DNA of 11,598 nt from an uncultured Phycisphaerales bacterium (GCA_937868145.1 CALMMH010000904.1:1-11598); one strand, 5' to 3'; positions 1-6,543 are shown, counted from the stretch's first letter. The notes: generated from the sequence alone by a model not told the origin. Numbers and translations are program-made.

Positions 1-459
1 GCCGGGGCCTGTGAGTTGGAACCGCATATAGTCGCCGACCTGCATTTTCTCGCCGGTCCTGCTGACGACCTCGGTCAGGATTTCCTGGAAGTTTTTGCCG
101 GCGACCACGGTCTGAAGGATGGTGGCAGCGCCCGGCTGAGCGGCGCCCGTGGCGATGTAGTCGGAAAGACTCTTGGCCAGAGCCACGAAATCGTCGCTCT
201 TGGATACGAAATCGGTTTCGCAGCAGAGGGTCGCCATTGCAACGGTCTTGCCGTCGGGGCTCTGCCACGCGACGACAGCGCCTTCGGTGGTTTCCCGCTC
301 CGCTCGCTTGGCCAACGTGGCCATGCCCTTCTTCCGGAGGATCTCCATGGCTTTGTCCATGTCGCCGTTGGCTTCTTCGAGGGCCTTCTTGCACTCGCCC
401 ATGCTCTGGCCCGATAACTTCCGCAATTTGACTACGACTGCTGCTGAAATCTCAGCCAT
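1..459 (-). CDS. tsf: Elongation factor Ts, N-terminal 153 residues (3' end cut by window edge)
   Basis: EF-Ts is the nucleotide exchange factor that releases GDP from EF-Tu in the cytoplasm. The visible 153 residues start MAEISAAVVVKLRKLSGQ and hold the N-terminal UBA-like helical domain (about residues 4-45, with SGQSMGECKKALEEANGD matching the family's SGAGMMDCKKAL-type signature). The EF-Tu-contacting CETDFV motif lies at residues 80-85; D83 and F84 correspond to the residues known to disturb the EF-Tu magnesium site. The ATG at 459 is preceded by AGGAG (469-473 on the opposite strand, 9 nt spacing). The reading frame is open to base 1, so the C-terminal core and dimerisation parts lie outside. 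It sits directly downstream of rpsB on the same strand, the usual rpsB-tsf order, and is probably co-transcribed with it across a 179-bp spacer. Confidence 0.97.
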   Translation of the reverse strand, partial: MAEISAAVVVKLRKLSGQSMGECKKALEEANGDMDKAMEILRKKGMATLAKRAERETTEGAVVAWQSPDGKTVAMATLCCETDFVSKSDDFVALAKSLSDYIATGAAQPGAATILQTVVAGKNFQEILTEVVSRTGEKMQVGDYMRFQLTGPG

Positions 460-603
460 TTGACCGGTCTCCTAATGCCTTGTGCGGACTGCCGCCCACG
501 CTACAGGCTCTACACGTCCCCTTCCTCCCCATCCTGGATGGAGCGACCGGGTCCGTCAGCTTATTCTACGAACGCCTCAACACACCACGTCGGGTTCTGC
601 ATC

Positions 604-621
604 AGTTGGGTAGGCCCAACT
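604..621 (-). repeat. Short inverted repeat in the rpsB-tsf spacer
   Basis: AGTTGGG and CCCAACT form a perfect 7-bp stem around a 4-nt loop, 18 nt after the rpsB stop and about 145 nt before the tsf start. No T-run follows on the minus strand, so a classical intrinsic terminator is unlikely. It may be an attenuator or an mRNA-stabilising hairpin that sets the EF-Ts to S2 ratio. I see nothing else in the 179-bp spacer apart from the tsf ribosome binding site. Confidence 0.45.
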
Positions 622-638
622 CGTGTAGTTACAGAGTC

Positions 639-1511
639 TTATTCGCCGGTAGACGGCTGCTCGGGCTTCGGCTGTCCGGCGGTGTCCTCGGGAGCCGCAG
701 GCTCTTGGCCTTCGGCGGCTTCGTCGCCGGCTGCTCCTTCGACGGGTTCGCCGCCGTCTGCACGTCCCATGGGCCGCCGAGAACGGACCCTATGAGGTCG
801 GGGCGAGATTTCCTGCTGACGAGCGGAAACCATCGTCTTGCCGATCGCCACGGCGTCGGCGAGCTCGTTGAGGATGATCTCAATGGCTCGGATCGAGTCG
901 TCGTTGGCCGGAATGGCCACATCCACCGTATCCGGATCGGAATCGGTGTCGAGAACGCCAACCGTGGGAATCCCCAACTTGCGGGCTTCCCGCAGGGCCA
1001 GGTATTCTTTCTTGGCGTCCACGGCCACGATGATGGCCGGGAGCCGGGTCATTTTCCGCACGCCGTCAAGGTTGGTGCGAATTTTCTTCATTTCCCGCTT
1101 GTAACGCGAAGCCTGCTTCTTGCTTTCGGCTTCCATCGTTCCATCTTGCTCCATGGCCTCAAGCTGCTCCAGCCTCTGAAGTCGGGAACGGATCGTCCGG
1201 AAGTTCGTGAGCATGCCGCCAAGCCATCGTTCGGACACGAAATGCATCCCGCAACGAGTGGCTGCCGCCTCGACGGCTTTCTGGGCTTGCCGCTTGGTGC
1301 CCACGAAAACCACGTCGCCGCCCGAGGAAACGATCTCCGCAAGCAATTTCTTGGCAATCAGGACGCCCCTGAGGGTCTGTTTGACGTCAATAACATGGAT
1401 ATTGCCTCTTTTTGCGAAGATGAAAGGGGCCATCTTCGGATTCCACCGGCTTACGCCGTGTCCGAAGTGCACCCCCGCGTTGATAAGTTCCCGCGCCAGC
1501 TGCTTAGCCAC
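639..1511 (-). CDS. rpsB: 30S ribosomal protein S2 with long acidic Pro/Ala-rich C-terminal tail
   Basis: S2 is an assembly and structural protein of the 30S subunit that helps hold S1. From the chosen GTG start the protein has 290 residues. Hallmarks in order are AGVHFGH near residue 12, RWNPKMAPFIFAKRGNIHVIDV, VFVGTKRQAQ, the ERWLGGMLTNF signature and LPAIIVAVD. The globular core ends around residue 245. About 40 residues rich in Gly, Ala, Glu and Pro follow (GGEPVEGAAGDEAAEGQ and onwards), a low-complexity extension absent from E. coli S2. A TTG at 1523 gives four more residues, but it lies upstream of and overlaps a strong GGAGG that is spaced correctly for GTG 1511. rpsB is first in the rpsB-tsf unit. 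Identity is certain; the exact start is likely. Confidence 0.97.
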   Translation of the reverse strand: MAKQLARELINAGVHFGHGVSRWNPKMAPFIFAKRGNIHVIDVKQTLRGVLIAKKLLAEIVSSGGDVVFVGTKRQAQKAVEAAATRCGMHFVSERWLGGMLTNFRTIRSRLQRLEQLEAMEQDGTMEAESKKQASRYKREMKKIRTNLDGVRKMTRLPAIIVAVDAKKEYLALREARKLGIPTVGVLDTDSDPDTVDVAIPANDDSIRAIEIILNELADAVAIGKTMVSARQQEISPRPHRVRSRRPMGRADGGEPVEGAAGDEAAEGQEPAAPEDTAGQPKPEQPSTGE

Positions 1512-1516
1512 AAATA

Positions 1517-1521
1517 CCTCC
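1517..1521 (-). promoter_or_regulatory. Shine-Dalgarno that fixes the rpsB start at GTG 1511
   Basis: GGAGG on the minus strand is followed by 5 nt (TATTT) and then GTG GCT AAG CAG. The alternative in-frame TTG at 1523 overlaps this SD itself and has no SD of its own, so GTG at 1511-1509 is the better start. Confidence 0.8.
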
Positions 1522-1572
1522 AAAACACGTTCGACGTTCTTTCAATGCAGAAACCAACCGCGAAATTCCAAG

Positions 1573-1601
1573 TAACTAACGAAATCTCCGGTTTATGTCA
1601 A
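1573..1601 (-). promoter_or_regulatory. Candidate sigma70-type promoter for rpsB-tsf
   Basis: On the minus strand a perfect TTGACA (bases 1596-1601) is followed after 17 nt by TAGTTA (1573-1578), a poor -10 match. With 19-nt spacing GTTACT matches slightly better. The box lies about 60 nt upstream of the rpsB SD in an AT-richer stretch. The -35 box is convincing and the -10 is not, so the placement is tentative. Confidence 0.45.
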
Positions 1602-1620
1602 GCCTTTTTATCCCGATAAT

Positions 1621-1682
1621 TTGCCGACGGCCGGCAAGATCCCCTTGTCCGGGGATGGGGTCCGATCCATACGCCGGACCCC
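1621..1682 (-). repeat. Array of three back-to-back hairpins between the 1717-2262 gene and rpsB
   Basis: Three perfect inverted repeats follow one another almost without gaps. They are TTGCCG/CGGCAA (1621-1626 with 1632-1637, loop 5), ATCCCC/GGGGAT (1639-1644 with 1651-1656, loop 6) and GGGGTCCG/CGGACCCC (1657-1664 with 1675-1682, loop 10). They lie 35 nt past the stop of the upstream gene and before the rpsB -35 box, so they probably end or protect that gene's transcript. None has a clear following T-run on the minus strand. Confidence 0.6.
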
Positions 1683-1716
1683 AAGTGTGGATCGGTCAGC
1701 TGTCGCGGGATCGTCG

Positions 1717-2262
1717 CTAACCCATGTGGGCTATAGCTTTTGTGGCTTGGCCGTGATACCAGATGGTCATCAGAATATTCGCTTCGGTCTTCTTGCCTTG
1801 GACTTCACCGACGGATGTGTTGGTCATCTTAATGACAACGGTAGGATTATCCTTAAGCCATTGATTGATCTGATCGTCCAGAAAATCGATGGCGCCGGGG
1901 TGCAACTTTGTAAAGAACGTTTTGCAGCCGGTGATTCGGTCTGAGTTGTTTCCTGTCGCGGCGGGTCTCACCGCCGCAGGTTTTTGACCGGTTGTCGGAG
2001 AGGCACCCGGTGCTCCGGCAGGGGATGTTGCCGCCGCGGGTTTGGGAGCGACGGCCGGAGCCGCGGCAGCAGGGGGCGTCGCCGGCGTTGGAGTGGCTGC
2101 CGGGGCGCCGCCGAGATTCAGGGGGGCCCGCGAGACGGAAGGGGTTCCCGCGGCGGGTTTGGCTTCCGGGGAAGGCTGGGGGGGAGATCCCCCGGCGGGG
2201 GGAGTGGGATTCTTGCCGTTGGCTGGATGAGGTTGCGGTCCTGGGGTGGCCGAGCTGTTCAT
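1717..2262 (-). CDS. Unrecognised small protein: Pro/Ala-rich linker plus compact C-terminal domain
   Basis: The 181-residue product has two parts. Residues 1-105 are almost only Pro, Ala, Gly, Ser and Thr (for example GGAPAATPTPATPPAAAA), a disordered linker with no signal peptide or membrane segment. Residues 108-172 look folded: a mixed helix-strand pattern from RITGCKTFFTKLHPG through FLDDQINQWLKDNP to VVIKMTNTSVGEV and ANILMTIWY. I do not recognise this domain. The ATG at 2262 is chosen because GGAGG (2270-2274) lies 7 nt upstream; the frame stays open to 2529 but that part looks non-coding. The gene follows the secretin on the same strand after 160 bp, with hairpins between them, so co-transcription is uncertain. 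The long linker would suit a domain tethered to a partner at a distance. Function unknown. Confidence 0.8.
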   Translation of the reverse strand: MNSSATPGPQPHPANGKNPTPPAGGSPPQPSPEAKPAAGTPSVSRAPLNLGGAPAATPTPATPPAAAAPAVAPKPAAATSPAGAPGASPTTGQKPAAVRPAATGNNSDRITGCKTFFTKLHPGAIDFLDDQINQWLKDNPTVVIKMTNTSVGEVQGKKTEANILMTIWYHGQATKAIAHMG

Positions 2263-2329
2263 GTGCGATCCTCCATACAAGTCTGCCTCTGTTCGTAAGT
2301 CGCCGATTACGTCATAGGCCGAACCATGT

Positions 2330-2361
2330 CGGTCGTCATCACGACCGCGTGGACGGTCCAC
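2330..2361 (-). repeat. Pair of adjacent hairpins downstream of the secretin gene
   Basis: CGGTCGT/ACGACCG (2330-2336 with 2341-2347, 4-nt loop) and GTGGAC/GTCCAC (2349-2354 with 2356-2361, 1-nt centre) lie 60-90 nt past the secretin stop. They could be a terminator or 3' stabiliser of the secretin mRNA, but no T-run follows. The 1-nt centre also makes the second repeat a plausible protein-binding dyad upstream of the next gene. The 160-bp intergenic region shows nothing else beyond the SD of the next gene. Confidence 0.45.
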
Positions 2362-2422
2362 ATTCGAGTTCTTGTTGGAGTGCAGAACCGCTTGCGGCGG
2401 CTCTACGCGGGGGAACGCGGCG

Positions 2423-4273
2423 TCAGCCTTGGGGGGCTGGCGGCGCGGCTCCCGGCTCCTTGGGCCCCTCCGTGGGTTGTTCCGGTTTTGTTTCCTCCTG
2501 TTTGGGCGCACCCGGCTGCGGTTGCGCATTCTGCTCGGGCGGCTTCTGCCCCCGGGCCTTCTCCATCTCAGCCTTGGCCTGTTCCGCTTCGGCTCGGGCT
2601 TGTTGAGCCTCCGCTTCCGCTTTGGCCTTGGCCTGCGCGGCTTGCTGGGCTTCGGCTTCGGCTTTGGCTTTCTGAGCTTCCGCTTCCGCTTTGGCCTTCG
2701 CGGCCTGCTCTGCTTCGGACTTGGCCTGTTGCGCCTCGGCAGTCACCTTCTGGGTTTCCGCCTGGGCTTGTTCGGCCTTGGTGTTCAACTGGGTCACCTG
2801 GACCTTGGTTTGTTCGAGTTCCGCCTCCAGGGTTTCGACCTGTTGACTGGTTTCGAGCACTTCCATGCGGGCGCTGGTCCGGGCCGCTTCGGACTCCTGT
2901 CTTGCGGCGGTGGCCTGCTCAATGCGCCGTTGCTGTTCGTCGTCGCGAGCTTTGATGGACAGTGGGTCCATCAGTTGCTCATGGAGTCCCTGGGTCATCG
3001 GAGACTGGTGCTTTTCCCTGAGCAGATTCACCATCTCGTGGTTGGGAACGCCGCCGGTGGAAATCGTCGGGGTCATGATGAAGATGATTTCCTTGGCCCG
3101 CTCTTCGAAGTCCCGGCCGGAGAACAGCATTCCCAGAATGGGAATATCCTTGAGGATCGGTACGCCGCGGACTACGTCGCGTTTTTCCGATTTGCGGATG
3201 CCGCCGATGATGAGACTCTCGCCGTGCCGGATGCGGTTCTCGTCGTTGGTGATCGTGCGTTCCGTCACGACGGGGATCTGCGTGATGCCTTCGGGCGTCA
3301 GATACGCGGCCAACTGAGCCGTGGTCTTGAGGCCGATGGAGCCGTCGGCGTACACCTGCGGCGTGATCTGGAGGGAATCGATGATGTCGTAGTATTCCGT
3401 TTGCGTTCGGAGGATCGTCTCTCCGCCGAAACCGCCCGACTGAATCGTGATCTGTTGCAGGGGGATATGCTCTTTGGCCTGGATTTTGGCGGTCTGTCCG
3501 TTGACGACCTGCAGCGTGGGGTTCATGAGGATTTTCATGTAGCCGCGCGACACCAGCACATCGACGAGCGCTTCGAACTTGTGCCCTTCCTCGCCGCGGC
3601 TGACGCCCATCTGCAATCCGAACTTCTCGCGGGGGGCGCTTCGCAGCGAGGCGCCGGGAAACGCGAGGTAATCGTTGTCCGGTTGTCCGCCGAGGGTGAC
3701 TCCTTCGCCGAAGAGGTTCTCGATGAACATCGAGACTTCGCGGTCCACCGTCAGATCCGCATACACCTCCGAGACCATGCAGTCGATCTGAACCTGGATC
3801 GGCGGCACGTCGATCTCCTTGATCACCTCGAGAATCGCGTCGACGTCCAGCTCGGTCAACGCACGCACGACGATCTGATTGGTGGCGGGGTTGGCGGTGA
3901 TGGCGAAGTTCGGAACCGTCTGGGATTTTTCGCCCTTGGCGTCGAAGATCCTGCTGGAGAACTGCGCCTGAATGATGGCCTCCAGCTTTTCGGCCGTGTG
4001 GTACCTGGCGAAGTAGAAGAGCTTCCATTCCTCGGCGCCGCCGACGATCTGCTTGATCTTCTTCGGGGGTTGCTTGTACACGTCCGCGATGGGGATGTTG
4101 GGTTCTTTGGCGGTGTCGATTTTGTTGAGCTGTCGCAGGATGTTCTGGGCCTCGATCGCCGTCACTCGCTCATCCGGCCAATCGTGGCAACCGGTCAGGC
4201 CCACCGTCCCCAATAGGACAAAAGCCACAAAGACTCTCACAATGCGGCTGATCTTGTGGCTGTCATTCTCCAT
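2423..4273 (-). CDS. Lipoprotein secretin (type II/III secretion outer-membrane channel family) with C-terminal TolA-like coiled coil
   Basis: The 616-residue protein belongs to the GspD/PilQ/HxcQ secretin superfamily of multimeric outer-membrane channels. Residues 8-29 form a lipoprotein signal peptide ending in the lipobox LTGC (acylated Cys29). One short N-domain covers about residues 83-160, including NPATNQIVVRALTELDVDAI. The secretin domain covers about 215-405 and ends in the hallmark VPILKDIPILGMLFSGRDFE and KEIIFIMTPTI. After it, residues 440-575 are a long Ala/Glu/Lys/Gln coiled coil with near-repeats, and 576-616 a Pro/Gln/Glu tail. Family members usually carry several N-domains and a short pilotin-binding S-domain instead. 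No gspE/F/G or pil genes are in view. ATG 4273 has only a weak SD; a mini-ORF ends 6 nt upstream and a good promoter lies at 4378-4405. Family is sure; the system it serves is unknown. Confidence 0.92.
   Translation of the reverse strand: MENDSHKISRIVRVFVAFVLLGTVGLTGCHDWPDERVTAIEAQNILRQLNKIDTAKEPNIPIADVYKQPPKKIKQIVGGAEEWKLFYFARYHTAEKLEAIIQAQFSSRIFDAKGEKSQTVPNFAITANPATNQIVVRALTELDVDAILEVIKEIDVPPIQVQIDCMVSEVYADLTVDREVSMFIENLFGEGVTLGGQPDNDYLAFPGASLRSAPREKFGLQMGVSRGEEGHKFEALVDVLVSRGYMKILMNPTLQVVNGQTAKIQAKEHIPLQQITIQSGGFGGETILRTQTEYYDIIDSLQITPQVYADGSIGLKTTAQLAAYLTPEGITQIPVVTERTITNDENRIRHGESLIIGGIRKSEKRDVVRGVPILKDIPILGMLFSGRDFEERAKEIIFIMTPTISTGGVPNHEMVNLLREKHQSPMTQGLHEQLMDPLSIKARDDEQQRRIEQATAARQESEAARTSARMEVLETSQQVETLEAELEQTKVQVTQLNTKAEQAQAETQKVTAEAQQAKSEAEQAAKAKAEAEAQKAKAEAEAQQAAQAKAKAEAEAQQARAEAEQAKAEMEKARGQKPPEQNAQPQPGAPKQEETKPEQPTEGPKEPGAAPPAPQG
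2604..2698 (-). repeat. Imperfect 69-bp period repeat inside the secretin coiled-coil region
   Basis: A 26-bp block (2604-2629) recurs at 2673-2698 with one mismatch, a period of 69 bp or 23 codons. In the protein it yields AKAKAEAEAQ twice (residues 525-534 and 548-557). The flanking DNA is also rich in GCTTCGGCTTCGGC-type short repeats. This is in-frame internal repetition within a coiled coil, prone to length change. Confidence 0.75.
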
Positions 4274-4279
4274 AGGCCT

Positions 4280-4312
4280 TCACCAGTCGTTCCTACCTAC
4301 CAATCGCGGCAT
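4280..4312 (-). CDS. Possible 10-codon leader ORF ending 6 nt before the secretin start
   Basis: On the minus strand ATG at 4312 opens a reading frame for MPRLVGRNDW and stops at TGA 4282-4280. Six nucleotides later comes the secretin ATG. AAGGA lies 4 nt before the mini-ORF ATG, a better ribosome site than the secretin's own. Translation ending here could deliver ribosomes to the secretin start (coupling or re-initiation). So short an ORF can arise by chance; this is inference from position only. Confidence 0.25.
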   Translation of the reverse strand: MPRLVGRNDW

Positions 4313-4377
4313 TTCGTCCTTGCTTTGCTCTACCCCTGTCGATCTCCTTTCCGCGCAGGTAGACGGCAGCGAGAAGG

Positions 4378-4405
4378 ATTGTATTGCACCTATTGTTATC
4401 GTCAA
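4378..4405 (-). promoter_or_regulatory. Good sigma70-type promoter for the secretin gene
   Basis: On the minus strand TTGACG (4400-4405) is followed after 16 nt by TACAAT (4378-4383), five of six matches in each box. The expected start of transcription is about base 4371, giving a 5' leader near 98 nt before the ATG at 4273. It is the best promoter match in the window and lies in an AT-rich part of the divergent region. Confidence 0.65.
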
Positions 4406-4482
4406 GGTCATTTTGATCGGATTAACAAAAATGCAAGTCCTGAGCTAGCCTAGATTAATGTGATGAACAAACGGCGGTTTCA

Positions 4483-4491
4483 TGCTAATCT
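4483..4491 (+). promoter_or_regulatory. Candidate extended -10 element directly before rimO (leaderless start)
   Basis: TGCTAATCT combines a TGn extension with a TAnnnT-type -10 box, and only six bases (ATCTGC) separate it from the rimO ATG at 4498. Transcription would then begin at or next to the A of the ATG. No convincing -35 box is seen at the proper distance, and no SD precedes the ATG. The rest of the 224-bp divergent region is AT-richer DNA without another gene. Confidence 0.35.
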
Positions 4492-4497
4492 ATCTGC

Positions 4498-5871
4498 ATG
4501 ACCAAGAAACGACAAAAGCAGACGACGGTGGGTTTCATCGCCCTGGGATGTCCCAAGAACATGGTGGACAGCGAACGCATGCTGGCCGAGATCGTGCAGG
4601 CGGGATTCCTGCTGGCCGCCGAGCCCGAACGGGCCGACGTGGTGGTGATCAACACGTGCGGCTTCATCGAGCCGGCCAAACTCGAATCGCTCGACGCCGT
4701 CGATCAGGCGATCGAGAATAAAAAGAGGGGAAATGTAAAAAAGGTGATCGTAACGGGCTGCCTGTCGCAGCGACTCGGCGCGCCGCTTCTCGATGAGGCC
4801 GAGGGGATCGACGCCGTGGTCGGCCTGGAGCATCGCGACTCTATCGTCCGGGTGATTCAGGACGCCCTGGTTTCCGACAAGCCGTTGGTTTTCCACGGTC
4901 CCACGCCGGAAACGGTCGCGGACGACCGGGTTCGCCTCCGCATCGGGCCCGCCCATTCGGCGTACCTCCGCATCAGCGAGGGATGCAGCCATCGGTGCTC
5001 GTTCTGCACCATCCCCGCCATCCGAGGGCCGTTTCGCAGCAAGCCGGCGGAGTTGGTGTTGGACGAGGCCCGGGAGCTCGCAGCCTCCGGCGTCGTGGAG
5101 CTGAACGTGATCGGCCAGGACACCACCATGTATGGACGGGATCTCCAGCTCAAGGGGGCCTTGGCCTCGCTGCTTCGCCAAATCGAGCCAATCGCCGGCC
5201 TCTCGTGGATTCGTCTGATGTACGCCTATCCCACCGGGATCGACGAAGATCTAATCAAAACCATCGCCGAAAGCGGAAAGATCGTCCATTACCTGGACAT
5301 CCCCATTCAGCACGCCAGCGATCGGGTGCTCAAGGCGATGCGCCGACCGGATACGAATGCCGCTCTGCGCGGTCTTGTCGAGAAGCTTCGGGCCGCTATG
5401 TCCGATATTGTGTGGAGAACGACCGTGATCGTTGGCTTTCCGGGCGAGACACAGGCCGACTTCGAGGAGCTGCTTGGGTTCATTCAATGGGCCCGATTCG
5501 ATGCGCTGGGTGCGTTCACCTACTTCCCGGAGGCTGGAACTCCTGCGGCCGAGATGTCCGACCAGATCCCGGACGAGGTCAAGCAGGCCCGGTTCGACCA
5601 GTTGATGCTGGCCCAGCAGGAAATCGCCTTCGCCCGGAACAAGGACCGCGTCGGCAGCACGCTCGCCTGCCTGGTCGATTCCTGCGATTCGCCCTCCGGC
5701 CGTGCGGCCAAGCGCGGGGCCAAGTCCACGGGCCGGGGACGCTTCTACGGACAGGCTCCGGACATCGACAGCGCGTGCCTGATCCCGAGATGCTCGGCTC
5801 AGCCGGGACAGTTGATCCAGGCGCGGGTCGTCGGCACGCAGGACTACGATTTGCTCGTCGAGCAACTTTGA
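4498..5871 (+). CDS. rimO: Ribosomal protein S12 methylthiotransferase RimO
   Basis: RimO is a cytoplasmic radical-SAM enzyme that adds a methylthio group to the beta-carbon of a conserved Asp of ribosomal protein S12. The 457-residue product has the complete three-domain layout. The N-terminal UPF0004 domain has Cys18 (in GCPKNMVDSE, the RimO-type signature), Cys54 and Cys88 for the auxiliary iron-sulfur cluster. The radical-SAM core has Cys163, Cys167 and Cys170 (EGCSHRCSFCTIP). A C-terminal TRAM-like domain covers about residue 385 to the end. GCPKN and NMVDSE distinguish it from the tRNA enzyme MiaB. No SD precedes the ATG and no better start exists before the essential Cys18; an extended -10 lies just upstream, so the mRNA may be leaderless. 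pgsA follows 45 nt downstream. Confidence 0.96.
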   Translation: MTKKRQKQTTVGFIALGCPKNMVDSERMLAEIVQAGFLLAAEPERADVVVINTCGFIEPAKLESLDAVDQAIENKKRGNVKKVIVTGCLSQRLGAPLLDEAEGIDAVVGLEHRDSIVRVIQDALVSDKPLVFHGPTPETVADDRVRLRIGPAHSAYLRISEGCSHRCSFCTIPAIRGPFRSKPAELVLDEARELAASGVVELNVIGQDTTMYGRDLQLKGALASLLRQIEPIAGLSWIRLMYAYPTGIDEDLIKTIAESGKIVHYLDIPIQHASDRVLKAMRRPDTNAALRGLVEKLRAAMSDIVWRTTVIVGFPGETQADFEELLGFIQWARFDALGAFTYFPEAGTPAAEMSDQIPDEVKQARFDQLMLAQQEIAFARNKDRVGSTLACLVDSCDSPSGRAAKRGAKSTGRGRFYGQAPDIDSACLIPRCSAQPGQLIQARVVGTQDYDLLVEQL

Positions 5872-5880
5872 TTTTTGATA

Positions 5881-5909
5881 TTGAAGCCGTCGCGGAACGC
5901 CTGTAAACT
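5881..5909 (+). promoter_or_regulatory. Candidate promoter placing the pgsA transcript start at its ATG
   Basis: TTGAAG (5881-5886) and TAAACT (5904-5909) are spaced by 17 nt, each with four of six consensus bases. The -10 box ends 7 nt before the pgsA ATG at 5917, so transcription would begin at or beside the start codon. This fits the absence of an SD there. Confidence 0.45.
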
Positions 5910-5916
5910 TGTCACC

Positions 5917-6534
5917 ATGTGGAAACACGTGCCGAACATACTGACGTTTATGCGGCTGGGATTGACGGTGGTCTTTCTGTGGATGATTGTCTATTCGCCG
6001 CAGATTGAGGCCGCCCGACGCCCGTTCTTCCTGGACGTCGCCTTCGTTCTGTTCGTCATTGCGGGCTTTTCGGATATCGTCGACGGCCACATCGCCCGCC
6101 GGTTCAACGCCAGCACCAAATTCGGCCGCATGATCGATCCGCTCGTCGATAAGATCCTGGTCTGCGGGGCGTTCACGTGCTTTGCCGTCATGGGAATGCC
6201 GAGCCTGTTCAACTGGGGGCCCACGACGCTGGCCGTCATTCAGTGGGGAGTCCTGGCGATTCTCGTCGTCAGAGAGGCGTATGTTACGGTCCTGCGTCAC
6301 ATCGCAGAGGCCCATGGCGTGAACTTCGGCGCCGTCGCGGCCGGCAAGATCAAGATGTTTCTCCAATCCTTCGCGATCGGGACCGTGATCATCAAAACCG
6401 CACACGTGCAGACCGCCGAATGGGGCCAGTGGTTCACGATCGTCACCTATATCGCCATGATCGTCATGACCATCGTCTCCGGGCTCCAGGCCACCCGGCG
6501 TCCGACCAAGACCCCGCAGGCCGCCGCGGCGTAG
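5917..6534 (+). CDS. pgsA: CDP-diacylglycerol--glycerol-3-phosphate 3-phosphatidyltransferase (PGP synthase)
   Basis: PgsA makes phosphatidylglycerophosphate from CDP-diacylglycerol and glycerol-3-phosphate in the inner membrane, the committed step to phosphatidylglycerol and cardiolipin. The 205-residue protein has about six hydrophobic segments (roughly 6-25, 38-52, 79-97, 103-118, 146-158 and 172-190). It shows the complete CDP-alcohol phosphotransferase motif with D53, D56-G57, A60-R61, G70, D74 and D78. The start MWKHVPNILTFMRL matches the family's usual MNLPNxLTxxR opening, so ATG 5917 is chosen over a TTG at 5875. No SD is present, while a promoter-like pair ends 7 nt upstream. It may be leaderless, and may also be read through from rimO. 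Other CDP-alcohol transferases are possible but the N-terminus favours PgsA. Confidence 0.92.
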   Translation: MWKHVPNILTFMRLGLTVVFLWMIVYSPQIEAARRPFFLDVAFVLFVIAGFSDIVDGHIARRFNASTKFGRMIDPLVDKILVCGAFTCFAVMGMPSLFNWGPTTLAVIQWGVLAILVVREAYVTVLRHIAEAHGVNFGAVAAGKIKMFLQSFAIGTVIIKTAHVQTAEWGQWFTIVTYIAMIVMTIVSGLQATRRPTKTPQAAAA

Positions 6535-6543
6535 GGAACAAAT

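Noticed and set aside
604..621. Intrinsic terminator between rpsB and tsf
   Set aside because: The stem is perfect but no T-run follows, and rpsB-tsf are normally co-transcribed; kept only as an inverted repeat.
480..1619. Open frame of 379 codons on the plus strand across rpsB
   Set aside because: It lies antisense to the clear S2 frame, has no recognisable domain, and its right end runs into the rpsB promoter region.
2263..2529. N-terminal extension of the 1717-2262 gene to 2529
   Set aside because: The extension is Arg/Pro-rich, overlaps the secretin 3' end and passes through the hairpin pair; ATG 2262 has a well-spaced GGAGG.
2372..4216. Open frame of 614 codons on the plus strand opposite the secretin
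   Set aside because: It is a shadow of the secretin frame: the Leu/Phe/Gly-rich low-complexity start mirrors the Ala/Glu/Lys coiled coil, no domain is recognisable, and the opposite strand has a complete lipoprotein secretin.
4351..4450. Possible riboswitch or small RNA in the divergent region
   Set aside because: I see no extended pairing or conserved motif there, only promoter-like boxes.
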